From JBBDMU01 sp040878115 (GTDB lineage: Bacteria; Bacteroidota; Rhodothermia; Balneolales; Natronogracilivirgulaceae): a DNA stretch of 64,000 nucleotides. The stretch's first letter is position 1, and the number at the start of each line of letters is the position of its first letter. Location: positions 1 through 64,000 of the forward strand of contig JBBDMV010000118.1 in assembly GCA_040878115.1 (NCBI GenBank), written 5' to 3'. The position numbers and the translations under genes were made by a program. Under the pieces are notes generated by a model, which was not told the DNA's origin, did no database searches, and worked only from the letters and a program-made list of their open reading frames with translations. Below are positions 40,468-49,361 of this stretch, one piece after another.

Positions 40468-42681
40468 ATGACCAATGAGTTAAACAAAGAAGCACAAAAA
40501 GAAGAAGAAAAAAAACAAGAAGGCGCGAAAGCAGAAACAGGGACCCCAAGCAACAGTTCTGGAGAGAAGCCTGCGGAGAAAAAGGCTGAAGATAAAGCTG
40601 AGGTTGTTGAACCAAAAGGCGAAGCCAAATCAGAGAAAGTAGAAGAAAAGGCCGAAGAAAAAGCTTCTGTAGAGGTTGCAAACCCAAGCCCCGCTGAACC
40701 GGAAGCAGGAACAGGAGAAGAACAATTAGTTACCGATCCTGAACCGGCCGAAACCGTAAAAGAGGATGTCATCCCGACTTTTACCGGTGAGCTCAGCGAC
40801 AAAGTGTATACCCTTGATGAATTAGAAGAAGCATCCGAAGATTATGACGATGCCCATTTTGGCCAGCTCGTCAAGATGTATGAAGGAACGTTAACTTCCA
40901 TCACCGAAAAAGAGATTGTTACCGGCAGGATAGTTGCTCTCGACGAAAAATATGTTATTGTAGACATTGGATTTAAATCTGAAGGCATCATTCCGCGGAA
41001 TGAGTTCAAGGAAGCCGATCAAATTGAACCCGGTGTCGAAATTGAGGTGTTCCTTGATAAAGTAGAAGATCGTGAAGGCCAGTTGGTCCTTTCGCGGCGA
41101 AAAGCCAATACGCTGCGTACCTGGCAACAAATTGATGAGTCTTTCAACACACAAAGTATTATTGAAGGTTACATCAAGAAAAGAATTAAAGGCGGCATGG
41201 TCGTTGATATCTTCGGTATCGACGCCTTCCTGCCCGGCTCACAAATTGATGTGCGCCCGGTAAGAGATTTTGACGCTTATGTTGGCAAGACCATGGAATT
41301 TATGGTTGTCAAGCTGAATATGTCTAGTGAAAATGTAGTGGTTTCTCACCGTGCTCTTGTCGAGTCCGATCTCGAAGAACAGCGCGATGAAATCTTGCAA
41401 AGCATGGAAACGGGGCAGATACTTGAAGGTGTGGTTAAAAACATCACCGACTTCGGTGTGTTCATCGATCTTGGAGGCGTTGACGGTCTGCTGCACATCA
41501 CTGACCTCTCATGGGGACGCGTTGAGCATCCGTCTGAAATTATTAAATTGGACCAGAAGCTTAATGTTGTTGTTCTTGAGTTTGATGAGGAAAGAAAACG
41601 TATTTCTCTTGGCCTGAAGCAACTTCAGCCGCATCCCTGGGAAGAAATTGATCATAAATATCCGGAAAGCACCCGTGTTCAGGGCCGCGTAGTTTCCATA
41701 GCTGATTATGGCGCGTTCATTGAATTGGAAAAAGGTGTTGAAGGTTTGGTACATATTAGTGAAATGTCCTGGACCCAGCACATCAAGCATCCTTCGCAAC
41801 TTGTTGAGAAAAACCAGATCATCGAATGCGTGATCCTGAATATCAACAAGGATGAGAAGAAAGTTTCTCTTGGTGTGAAACAACTTCAGAAAGATCCATG
41901 GAAAGAATTGTTGGAACGCTACCCTATCGGTTCCAAACACAAAGGCGTGGTAAGGAACCTGACCAACTTCGGCGTGTTTGTTGAGCTGGAACCCGGAATA
42001 GATGGACTGGTCCATATTTCAGATCTTAGTTGGACAGAAAAGATTACCCATCCGAGCGAGAAGGTCAATAAAGGCGATGAGCTTGACGTAAGCATCCTTT
42101 CTGTAGATTTTGATAATCGCAGGATCTCTCTTGGACACAAGCAGGTGACAGAAAATCCGTGGGAGAAATTTGGTGAAGAATACGCCGCCGGAAACGAAGT
42201 TGAAGGCAAAGTAGTCCGCGTTACGGACAAGGGCATTTTTATTGAGCTTCCGCTTGGCGCCGAGGCTTTCCTACCCAAAAAGGAGGCTGAAAAAGAAGGG
42301 GAAGAATATGCTGAAAGTGATGCCGTAAAAGCTGTAGTTACTGATTTTGATGAAGAAGGAAAGAGCATTGTGATCAGTGAAAAACAACTTGGTACTCCGG
42401 AAGCCGGCAAGAAAAAAGCCGCTTCCAAAAAAGCAGCCGCCAAGAAAGTCGAAAGTGAAGGACAAACTACCGGCAAAACAACGCTTGGTGAAATGTCCGG
42501 CCTTTCCGACTTACGTGACCGCTTAGCCGCACAAGAAGCGGGGCCAAAGGAAAAGGCTGAGTCAGAGAAGGAAGAGAAAGAAGCTACAGCCAAAAAAGAA
42601 GACACCAAAGAAGAAGGTGAAACCAAGAAAACTGCTGCAAAAAAAGACGAAAAAGAAGCCAAAGATGAAGATGAAAAATAA
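40468..42681 (+). CDS. rpsA: 30S ribosomal protein S1 with charged N- and C-terminal extensions
   Basis: A 737-residue S1, longer than the usual 557-600. Six S1 (OB-fold) repeats span about residues 147-640. The first reads G-R-I-V-A-L-D-E-K-Y-V-I-V-D-I-G-F-K-S-E-G; repeats 3-5 contain the typical G-V-F-I-D-L-G-G-V-D-G-L-L-H-I-T-D-L-S-W type sequence. About 105 N-terminal residues are Lys/Glu/Ala/Pro-rich, and about 95 C-terminal residues are Lys/Glu/Ala-rich and low in complexity. S1 binds mRNA for initiation. The extensions suggest an acidic, perhaps halophilic, lineage or extra RNA or protein contacts. Confidence 0.94.
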   Translation: MTNELNKEAQKEEEKKQEGAKAETGTPSNSSGEKPAEKKAEDKAEVVEPKGEAKSEKVEEKAEEKASVEVANPSPAEPEAGTGEEQLVTDPEPAETVKEDVIPTFTGELSDKVYTLDELEEASEDYDDAHFGQLVKMYEGTLTSITEKEIVTGRIVALDEKYVIVDIGFKSEGIIPRNEFKEADQIEPGVEIEVFLDKVEDREGQLVLSRRKANTLRTWQQIDESFNTQSIIEGYIKKRIKGGMVVDIFGIDAFLPGSQIDVRPVRDFDAYVGKTMEFMVVKLNMSSENVVVSHRALVESDLEEQRDEILQSMETGQILEGVVKNITDFGVFIDLGGVDGLLHITDLSWGRVEHPSEIIKLDQKLNVVVLEFDEERKRISLGLKQLQPHPWEEIDHKYPESTRVQGRVVSIADYGAFIELEKGVEGLVHISEMSWTQHIKHPSQLVEKNQIIECVILNINKDEKKVSLGVKQLQKDPWKELLERYPIGSKHKGVVRNLTNFGVFVELEPGIDGLVHISDLSWTEKITHPSEKVNKGDELDVSILSVDFDNRRISLGHKQVTENPWEKFGEEYAAGNEVEGKVVRVTDKGIFIELPLGAEAFLPKKEAEKEGEEYAESDAVKAVVTDFDEEGKSIVISEKQLGTPEAGKKKAASKKAAAKKVESEGQTTGKTTLGEMSGLSDLRDRLAAQEAGPKEKAESEKEEKEATAKKEDTKEEGETKKTAAKKDEKEAKDEDEK

Positions 42682-42712
42682 TCTCTTCATCTAAAAAGAT
42701 GAAACTCTGAGT

Positions 42713-42747
42713 TAAGGTAACGGCAATAACTTTAGGCCGTTACCTTA
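42713..42747 (+). terminator. Hairpin downstream of rpsA
   Basis: TAAGGTAACGGC (42713-42724) and its complement (42736-42747) form a 12-bp stem with an 11-nt loop, 32 bp after the rpsA stop. It lacks a long T-run. A smaller TTCATCT/AGATGAA hairpin precedes it at 42686-42703. Confidence 0.55.
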
Positions 42748-42796
42748 TTCGGAATGTAAAATCAGCATCGCGATTTTTGAGATAATTTAGATCTTG

Positions 42797-42847
42797 AGTG
42801 AATGAATAAGTCCGCCATACTTTTGCTACGGAAAGTATTCATTCACT
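42797..42847. promoter_or_regulatory. 12-bp inverted repeat upstream of nadA
   Basis: AGTGAATGAATA (42797-42808) and TATTCATTCACT (42836-42847) are perfect complements around a 27-nt loop with an inner TCCG/CGGA pair. The AGAATTATCTA motif follows twice, 16 bp apart (42889-42899, and with one extra T at 42905-42916), next to the start codon. Regulation of NAD synthesis is possible but the regulator is unknown. Confidence 0.4.
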
Positions 42848-42923
42848 GTAAAATTCATTTAATAAATCTCAAAAGGATTACTTATTTTAGAATTATCTAT
42901 AAGTAGAATTTATCTAAAACAGT

Positions 42924-43967
42924 ATGCAGAGAATAAAAAACGCGACATCAGTCCAGGAAACATTTAACCTATTGGTGGATAGGGTCGGAAATCTTGTGCC
43001 TGAAGCGGAACTTCTGGTAAAGGCGGAAATAGCCTATGAAATCAATCGGCTGAAGAAGGAGAAAAACGCTGTAATTCTTGGGCATAATTATATGGAGCCG
43101 GCCCTGTATCACAGCATCACCGATTATGTAGGTGATTCACTCGGGCTGAGCAAGATTTCTGCAGAGACCGATGCCGACAGAATTATATTTTGCGGTGTCC
43201 GGTTTATGGCTGAAACGGCCAAAATACTTAACCCGACCCGCATGGTGTTGTTGCCTGCTCGTGTTGCGGGCTGTTCGCTTGCCGCAAGTATTACTGCGGA
43301 AGATGTGCGCCGTCTGAAGCAGAAGTATCCCGGTGTGCCTGTGGTAACCTATATTAATACTTATGCTGATGTAAAAGCGGAAACAGATATCTGTTGCACA
43401 TCAAGCAACGCCGTTGCTATCGTCAACAGCCTGGATACTGACACCGTTATCTGTTTGCCTGATGAGTTCCTGGCTAAAAATGTAGCTCGTGAAACAGGCA
43501 AGCGGGTAATAATGGCCAACGATGATGTTCAGGATATCACTGGCGGAATGGTAGCCTGGGACGGACGATGTGAAGTCCATGAGAAGTTTACCTTGCAGGA
43601 TGTTCAAAATGTTCGGGAACAGTTTCCCGAAGCTGTAATTCTGGCTCACCCTGAATGCCCGCCGGATGTTGTAGAAGCTTCCGATTATAGTGCGTCTACA
43701 ACTGCAATGGTTAATTTTGTGAAGGACTCTGATGCTGAAAAGTTTCTGTTGCTCACTGAATGCAGTATGGGAGATAATATAGCTGCTGAAAATCCAGGAA
43801 AGGAAATGCTGGGAATGTGCAGCGTACGATGCCCGCATATGAATGAAATCACATTAGAAGACACGTTGACTTGTCTGCGGGAAGACAAATACCAAATCGA
43901 GATCGAGGAGAGTATGCGCATCAAAGCCAAACGCTCTGTAGACAAGATGCTTGAGCTAAGTATTTAG
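42924..43967 (+). CDS. nadA: Quinolinate synthase A
   Basis: A 347-residue [4Fe-4S] enzyme that condenses iminoaspartate with dihydroxyacetone phosphate to quinolinate in NAD synthesis. Three repeated structural segments carry the cluster cysteines: C in F-C-G-V-R-F-M-A-E-T-A, C-C-T-S-S-N-A-V near residue 154, and H-P-E-C-P-P near 242. Also visible are L-G-H-N-Y-M-E-P near the start and S-A-S-T-T-A-M near 255. Length is normal. No nadB or nadC is in the window, so the gene appears to stand alone. Confidence 0.95.
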   Translation: MQRIKNATSVQETFNLLVDRVGNLVPEAELLVKAEIAYEINRLKKEKNAVILGHNYMEPALYHSITDYVGDSLGLSKISAETDADRIIFCGVRFMAETAKILNPTRMVLLPARVAGCSLAASITAEDVRRLKQKYPGVPVVTYINTYADVKAETDICCTSSNAVAIVNSLDTDTVICLPDEFLAKNVARETGKRVIMANDDVQDITGGMVAWDGRCEVHEKFTLQDVQNVREQFPEAVILAHPECPPDVVEASDYSASTTAMVNFVKDSDAEKFLLLTECSMGDNIAAENPGKEMLGMCSVRCPHMNEITLEDTLTCLREDKYQIEIEESMRIKAKRSVDKMLELSI

Positions 43968-44045
43968 TTAAACAGGTAAGGGCTGGGGGGCTGAAAAAGA
44001 GAGACAATACTATGTCACTTATAAGTATTTTTAAACAGTTCTTTA

Positions 44046-44300
44046 TTAGTTACTGTCTTTATAAAAAAATACTTTGCTGTTGACGGTATCCTTCCCACTT
44101 TTGATTTTGCTGCCTGTTTCTCTGTTATGAGTGTATACTACATTTCTCATGGAGTTTAACTCTTTTTCATTGGAATAGGTAACTTCTAATGCATCCTGCC
44201 CAGGTTTCAATTCGTCCAAAGCATCAATCAATGGTCGAAATTTGGAAGAACTCTTTTTAGTTATTCTGATTTCCGACCTTGGTACAAACTTGATTTTCAT
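44046..44300 (-). CDS. Small protein of unknown function
   Basis: An 84-residue basic protein not recognised. It begins M-K-I-K-F-V-P-R-S-E-I-R-I-T-K-K-S-S-S-K-F-R and has R-N-V-V-Y-T-H-N-R-E-T-G-S-K-I-K-S-G-K-D in its second half. The Lys/Arg-rich strands and a helix (P-L-I-D-A-L-D-E-L-K-P-G) would suit nucleic-acid binding, but that is only an impression. No signal peptide or membrane segment. It lies between nadA and moxR, both of which have clear spacing from it. Confidence 0.55.
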   Translation of the reverse strand: MKIKFVPRSEIRITKKSSSKFRPLIDALDELKPGQDALEVTYSNEKELNSMRNVVYTHNRETGSKIKSGKDTVNSKVFFYKDSN

Positions 44301-44383
44301 AACGTTTAATATTAAATCTATAGGTGAATAATAATAAACGAAAACATTATTTCATTGTCAATAAACAACTACATGCACTATAA

Positions 44384-45394
44384 TTAAGGAACCTGTATAG
44401 TGTTCATGATTGTTTTTACTATATCTTCACTGGTTATATCCTCTGCTTCGGCTTCATAAGTAAGTATAATTCTGTGCCTAAGTACGTCTAAAGCAATTTC
44501 CCGAACATCCTCAGGAGTAACATATGCTCTGTGTTTAATAAAAGCTTGCGCCCTTGCGGCAAGATTCAGGTTAATGGACGCTCTTGGTGATGCACCATAA
44601 TCTATTAATCCATCAATACTTTTTAAATTATATTCCTTTGGTTTTCTGGTAGCAAATATAAGATCAATGATGTATTGTTCAACTTTCTCATCCATATAAA
44701 TATCATTGACAACCCTTCTCGCATTAAGGATATCCTTAGGATCTATTACACTGGTAATTTTTTCTTTTTCACTTGTTTTGGCCATTCTACGCATTATCTC
44801 GAGCTCTTCACTTTCTAATGGGTAATCCACTTTAATCTTGAGCATAAAACGGTCAACCTGTGCTTCAGGAAGGGGGTAGGTTCCTTCCTGTTCAACCGGG
44901 TTTTGTGTAGCCAATACCAGGAACGGCTCTTTCAGCTTGAAGGTTTCTTCTCCAATGGTTACCTGCTTTTCCTGCATAGCTTCCAACAAGGCGCTCTGCA
45001 CTTTGGCCGGTGAGCGATTAATTTCATCAGCTAAAATAATATTGGCAAAAATAGGACCTTTTTTTACGGTGAACTCACCAATTTTTTGATTATAAATAAG
45101 AGTACCAATCAAATCTGCGGGCAGTAAGTCGGGGGTAAACTGGACTCGTTGGAATTTGGTTGAGATAGCATTAGCCAGCGAGGAGACCGTCAGCGTTTTT
45201 GCCAATCCCGGCACACCCTCGAGTAGCACGTGGCCATTGGATAGAAGGCCGGTCAGTAATCGATCGATCATGTACTGCTGACCAATGATAACTTTGCCGA
45301 GTTCCTGATGAATGTCTTTTATGAATTCACTGGCTTCACGTATTTCTTCGCTGAGAGCCTGCATATCTTTATTGTATTTCTGCATATTATTCAC
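44384..45394 (-). CDS. MoxR family AAA ATPase
   Basis: A 336-residue AAA+ ATPase of the MoxR group. A long charged N-terminus precedes the Walker A L-L-E-G-V-P-G-L-A-K-T-L near residue 60. Walker B I-I-L-A-D-E-I-N-R-S-P-A-K is near 125, sensor A-T-Q-N-P-V-E-Q-E-G-T-Y-P-L-P-E-A-Q near 170, and arginine-finger R-F-M-L-K. The C-terminal lid has the S-P-R-A-S-I-N-L segment. MoxR proteins act as chaperones with VWA proteins for metalloenzyme or envelope complexes. Here no VWA gene is adjacent; one is at 28888. Confidence 0.93.
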   Translation of the reverse strand: MNNMQKYNKDMQALSEEIREASEFIKDIHQELGKVIIGQQYMIDRLLTGLLSNGHVLLEGVPGLAKTLTVSSLANAISTKFQRVQFTPDLLPADLIGTLIYNQKIGEFTVKKGPIFANIILADEINRSPAKVQSALLEAMQEKQVTIGEETFKLKEPFLVLATQNPVEQEGTYPLPEAQVDRFMLKIKVDYPLESEELEIMRRMAKTSEKEKITSVIDPKDILNARRVVNDIYMDEKVEQYIIDLIFATRKPKEYNLKSIDGLIDYGASPRASINLNLAARAQAFIKHRAYVTPEDVREIALDVLRHRIILTYEAEAEDITSEDIVKTIMNTIQVP

Positions 45395-45471
45395 TGCTTA
45401 ATGATAATTGAAATAATTATTCTGTACCTTTGTTCGCTTGAAACCCGTCAAAAATAAGCAAAATTAGAACA

Positions 45472-46296
45472 ATGAGTTTACTCGAATCATTTTTATTAGG
45501 ATTACTTCAGGGGATATCAGAATTCTTGCCTATCAGCAGTTCCGGTCACCTTGTGATTGCACAGGCATTGTTTGGGCAGGTATCCCCCGATATCACTTTC
45601 GAGATTGTTGCGCATTTTGGGACGCTTGGGAGCATCTTCATTTATTTTTATAAAGACTTGGTCAAAATGATTAAAACGGCAGGTCAAATGATCACCAGTC
45701 CGGTCGAATGCTATAACAACTGGAATGATGATTATACATTGCGACTGAATGTGTATATCCTGGTTAGCATGATTCCCGCCGCTATTGCAGGGTTTACCAT
45801 CCGGCATCAAATAGAAAACGTGTTCGCAGACCCAATAGGCATATCACTTATGTTTCTAACAACAGGAACATTTCTATACTTTACGAAATTTTTCGGTTAT
45901 GGTGAGAAGAAGCTGAATATGAAGAATGTTTTCATTGTAGGCCTTGCCCAGGCTTTCTCAATGCTACCAGGAATCAGCCGATCCGGCGCAACTATTTCCA
46001 TGGCCGTTTTTATGGGCATTAACCGAGATGATATTGCCCGTTTTACTTTTCTTATGATGCTACCTGTCATAGCAGGAGCAATGCTCGTCGAAGTCATCGA
46101 GGTCAGCCGTGTGGGTATACAGAGTGGTATGATTTACCAATATATTTTAGGTTTCATCACAGCACTAATTTCGGGTTATTATTCTTTGAAATATCTGATA
46201 CGCTTATTCAAATCTACAGGCATCCACTACTTCGCGTATTACTGCTGGGCACTTGGGCTGTTTGGGATCGTTTATTTTGGGTTTATACTGAGCTGA
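45472..46296 (+). CDS. uppP: Undecaprenyl-diphosphate phosphatase
   Basis: A 274-residue integral membrane protein of the BacA/UppP family, which recycles the C55 lipid carrier by removing a phosphate. The motif G-L-L-Q-G-I-S-E-F-L-P-I-S-S-S-G-H-L is at residues 10-27, and the second conserved region P-G-I-S-R-S-G-A-T-I near 170 supplies the catalytic Arg/Ser. About eight hydrophobic segments. It is divergent from moxR and is followed after 146 bp by nuoJ. uppS at 23691 makes its substrate. Confidence 0.95.
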   Translation: MSLLESFLLGLLQGISEFLPISSSGHLVIAQALFGQVSPDITFEIVAHFGTLGSIFIYFYKDLVKMIKTAGQMITSPVECYNNWNDDYTLRLNVYILVSMIPAAIAGFTIRHQIENVFADPIGISLMFLTTGTFLYFTKFFGYGEKKLNMKNVFIVGLAQAFSMLPGISRSGATISMAVFMGINRDDIARFTFLMMLPVIAGAMLVEVIEVSRVGIQSGMIYQYILGFITALISGYYSLKYLIRLFKSTGIHYFAYYCWALGLFGIVYFGFILS

Positions 46297-46442
46297 TAAT
46301 GTAAGAAAAGTACTTCTGCATCTGATATAAGCACGATAGTGAGATAACAATTCTTCGGATCCTCTTTTTCCGCATTTTCTTACTTGCCGCCTTTTCCAAA
46401 TTTAGCTACCTTTAGGCACAATTTTTTAGGCATTTATTTCCC

Positions 46443-46961
46443 ATGGTCACATATTTATTTATTCTGTTCGGAATCTTGGCAATCGCCTCTGCGCTAGCGG
46501 TAGTTTTAAACAAAAGTACGGTAAACAGCGCTTTGTTTCTGGTAATTAATTTAGTTTCGGTAGCCGCTTTGTACCTTTTGTTGCATGCTCAGTTTCTGGC
46601 TGTTATTCAGGTTCTCGTTTACGGTGGTGCCATTATGGTGCTCTTCCTTTTTGTCATCATGTTGCTTAATGTGGGTGATGAAACCGAGACCGTCTTTTCG
46701 AAGTTCAACGTTAAATTTATTATTTCTTTTCTGTTGGGTGCGGTTATCCTTTCTCAGCTTCTTTACACGGTAGGAAGCCTGAATGGTGCACTACCGGCTG
46801 TTTCTGAAGAGATGGCTGCTGCAGGAACTGTTGAAGCAATTGGTGAAGAAATGTTTACCAGCTATCTGCTTCCTTTTGAAGTCACTGCTATTTTATTGAC
46901 TGCGGCTGTAGTAGGTGCCGTTTTAATAGCCCAACGTAAAATTAAAAATCAGGATACATGA
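46443..46961 (+). CDS. nuoJ: NADH-quinone oxidoreductase subunit J
   Basis: A 172-residue membrane subunit of complex I with about five hydrophobic segments. It contains S-A-L-F-L-V-I-N-L-V-S-V-A-A-L-Y-L-L-L-H-A-Q-F-L-A-V-I-Q-type sequence from residue 30 and V-L-V-Y-G-G-A-I-M-V-L-F-L-F-V-I-M-L-L-N near 60, both conserved in NuoJ. It begins the run nuoJ-K-L-M-pcd-N; its stop overlaps the nuoK start (ATGA). nuoA-I are not next to it: the upstream gene is uppP, so the complex I genes are split. Confidence 0.93.
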   Translation: MVTYLFILFGILAIASALAVVLNKSTVNSALFLVINLVSVAALYLLLHAQFLAVIQVLVYGGAIMVLFLFVIMLLNVGDETETVFSKFNVKFIISFLLGAVILSQLLYTVGSLNGALPAVSEEMAAAGTVEAIGEEMFTSYLLPFEVTAILLTAAVVGAVLIAQRKIKNQDT

Positions 46962-47260
46962 TCGCGCTCAATTGGTACCTGGCACTCAGTGCTGTACTTT
47001 TTACTATCGGAGTAATTGGGGTCCTTACCCGTAAGAATGCCATTGTAATATTAATGAGTGCAGAACTCATGCTAAATTCCGTCAACTTGACGCTGGTTTC
47101 TTTCAGCTCACACCTTGGTGATGTTCACGGGCAAATCTTGGTGTTTTTCGTTCTCTGTGTTGCCGCAGCTGAAGCAGCAGTAGGATTGGCTATTATAATC
47201 TCGATCTTCAGGAATAACCTTTCTATCGATATTACCAAAATCAATCTTTTACGATGGTAG
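46958..47260 (+). CDS. nuoK: NADH-quinone oxidoreductase subunit K
   Basis: A 100-residue, three-helix membrane subunit of complex I. It contains I-G-V-L-T-R-K-N-A-I-V-I-L-M-S-A-E-L-M-L-N-S-V-N, which carries the conserved Glu of the proton path (in S-A-E-L-M), and A-A-A-E-A-A-V-G-L-A-I-I with the second Glu. Length is the standard 100. It starts inside the nuoJ stop codon. Confidence 0.95.
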   Translation: MIALNWYLALSAVLFTIGVIGVLTRKNAIVILMSAELMLNSVNLTLVSFSSHLGDVHGQILVFFVLCVAAAEAAVGLAIIISIFRNNLSIDITKINLLRW

Positions 47261-47325
47261 GCAATTACCGACTTATACGGGAAGTTGTATTAGAAAATTT
47301 TATATGATTAATTCAAAAACAGTAC

Positions 47326-49350
47326 ATGGATAGTTTAGTCTGGCTGGTGCCGTATATAGTGGGTATACCGCTGTTGGGATTTTTGATCAACGGTATGCTG
47401 GGGATGTCGTTCCCTGCTTTTAGGGAGCAGAAAATACTCATTGGCAGTATTGCAACCCTGAGTGTTTTTATCCCCTTTCTGATTTCCGTTTGGCTGTTCC
47501 TGAATATGGACAGCGCAAGTGACGCCTCTGTTGTTAGCTTGTTTACATGGATTGAAGCTGGCAACTTCACTACAGATATCGCATATCGCCTGGATCAGCT
47601 TTCCATTATTATGGCCTTGGTCGTTACCGGTGTCGGTGCATTGATCCACTTATACTCTATTGGTTACATGGGGCATGACGAAGGTTACTGGAAGTTTTTC
47701 GCCTATCTGAACCTGTTTATCTTTGCCATGCTTAATCTGGTCATGGCCGAGAATTTACTGCTGCTTTTCCTCGGTTGGGAGGGAGTAGGGCTCTGTTCAT
47801 TCCTGCTGATTGGCTTTTGGTACACCGATATGGCTAAATCAGCTGCAGCCGTTAAAGCTTTCTTGTATAATCGTGTGGGTGATTTTGCTTTCTTAATCGC
47901 CATGTTCATGGTGTTTCGTGCAGTTGGAAGCCTTAGTTTTGATGTGATTCTTGCTGACCTCACCTTGTTTTCTGATGCAGATGTATTCTGGATTGGTCTG
48001 CTGATGCTTATCGGTGCAACCGGCAAGAGTGCTCAGATCCCGTTGTTTGTCTGGTTACCGGATGCTATGGCAGGACCAACTTCGGTTTCCGCACTGATCC
48101 ACGCAGCTACAATGGTAACCTCGGGTATCTACCTGATATCAAGATTATCACCAATGTTCGTAATGTCTCCGGAATTGATGCTCATTGTGGCTGTCATTGG
48201 GGGGCTTACCGCTATTGTCGCAGCCACTATAGCCCTCACTCAATATGATATTAAAAGGGTACTGGCCTATTCCACGGTCTCTCAGCTTGGTTTCATGTTC
48301 CTGGCCCTGGGGTCTGGTGCCTATGTGGCGGCCATGTTCCATGTGATCACTCATGCCTTCTTCAAAGCCTGCCTGTTCCTGGGCTCCGGTTCAGTCATCC
48401 ACACGATGAATGCCGTAGACACTCACCTTCGTGAAGATGGAAAGAAGGTCACCTTCGACCCACAGGATATGCGTTTTATGGGGGGGCTGAAAAAATACAT
48501 GCCATCAACATACTGGACATTCATGCTGGCTACAATTGCAATTGCAGGTATTCCGCCATTATCTGGCTTCTTTTCTAAAGATGAAATTCTGGTGATGACC
48601 TTTAACGCAGGATTCGGTGGCTATGGCGTCATCTATCTCGTACTGTGGGCTGTTGCCATGATCACGGCTTTCCTTACGGCCTTTTACATGTTCCGTCTTA
48701 CATTTAGTACTTTCCACGGCTCATTCAAACTTACTGATAAATTTGAGGAAGCCGCCGGCGCTGAAAAATACCTGCACGAAAGCCCGTCAAGTATGACCGT
48801 ACCTCTTTGGACGCTGGGGATCCTTGCTGTGATAGGCGGCTTTATCGGCATCCCCGATTTTGTGGTCTCTACATTCGTTTCGGGTGATGTTCATGTAAAC
48901 TGGCTGCACGGGTGGCTCACTGGCGTTACTGCGGATGCGACTCTGGACCTGAGCAAATCGGTTGAATGGGCCTTACTACTTGGATCCGTTACGATAGCCG
49001 CGCTCGCAGTATATGCAGCTTATAGAATGTATTTAAAAGGTAACCTTGAGGAGTCGGATTTAGCACTAGCACAGAAAACCGGTCCGCTCTACGGAGTCTG
49101 GACACGCAAGTATAACCTGGATGAAATTTACGAAGGCGCCATCATCAATCCTACGGTGAAGTTCTCTGACCAATTTTTAGCGGTGTTCGACATCCGTATT
49201 GTAGATGGAATGGTCAATTTAGTAGGTGCTATTGTTCGTTTTTCCGGTAGTCTGCTGCGCTTTTTTCAGACAGGAGTCATGCAAAACTACGCTTTAGCCA
49301 TCGTGCTTGGTGTCATTCTGGTAATCACAATGCTCGTATTTGGTAATTGA
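47326..49350 (+). CDS. nuoL: NADH-quinone oxidoreductase subunit L
   Basis: A 674-residue antiporter-like subunit of complex I with 14-16 membrane helices and the long lateral helix at its C-terminus. Conserved features are F-L-G-W-E-G-V-G-L-C-S-F-L-L-I-G-F-W near residue 150, A-T-G-K-S-A-Q-I-P-L-F-V-W-L-P-D-A-M-A-G-P-T-P-S-like sequence near 228 with the key Lys, and H-A-A-T-M-V-T-S-G near 250. It couples quinone reduction to proton pumping. Its stop overlaps a possible TTG start for nuoM. Confidence 0.96.
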   Translation: MDSLVWLVPYIVGIPLLGFLINGMLGMSFPAFREQKILIGSIATLSVFIPFLISVWLFLNMDSASDASVVSLFTWIEAGNFTTDIAYRLDQLSIIMALVVTGVGALIHLYSIGYMGHDEGYWKFFAYLNLFIFAMLNLVMAENLLLLFLGWEGVGLCSFLLIGFWYTDMAKSAAAVKAFLYNRVGDFAFLIAMFMVFRAVGSLSFDVILADLTLFSDADVFWIGLLMLIGATGKSAQIPLFVWLPDAMAGPTSVSALIHAATMVTSGIYLISRLSPMFVMSPELMLIVAVIGGLTAIVAATIALTQYDIKRVLAYSTVSQLGFMFLALGSGAYVAAMFHVITHAFFKACLFLGSGSVIHTMNAVDTHLREDGKKVTFDPQDMRFMGGLKKYMPSTYWTFMLATIAIAGIPPLSGFFSKDEILVMTFNAGFGGYGVIYLVLWAVAMITAFLTAFYMFRLTFSTFHGSFKLTDKFEEAAGAEKYLHESPSSMTVPLWTLGILAVIGGFIGIPDFVVSTFVSGDVHVNWLHGWLTGVTADATLDLSKSVEWALLLGSVTIAALAVYAAYRMYLKGNLEESDLALAQKTGPLYGVWTRKYNLDEIYEGAIINPTVKFSDQFLAVFDIRIVDGMVNLVGAIVRFSGSLLRFFQTGVMQNYALAIVLGVILVITMLVFGN

Positions 49351-49361
49351 TAAACGTATTC

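Noticed and set aside
41919..42662. 247-codon minus-strand frame
   Set aside because: Antisense to rpsA; its Ser/Phe-rich composition mirrors the Lys/Glu/Ala codons of the S1 tail.
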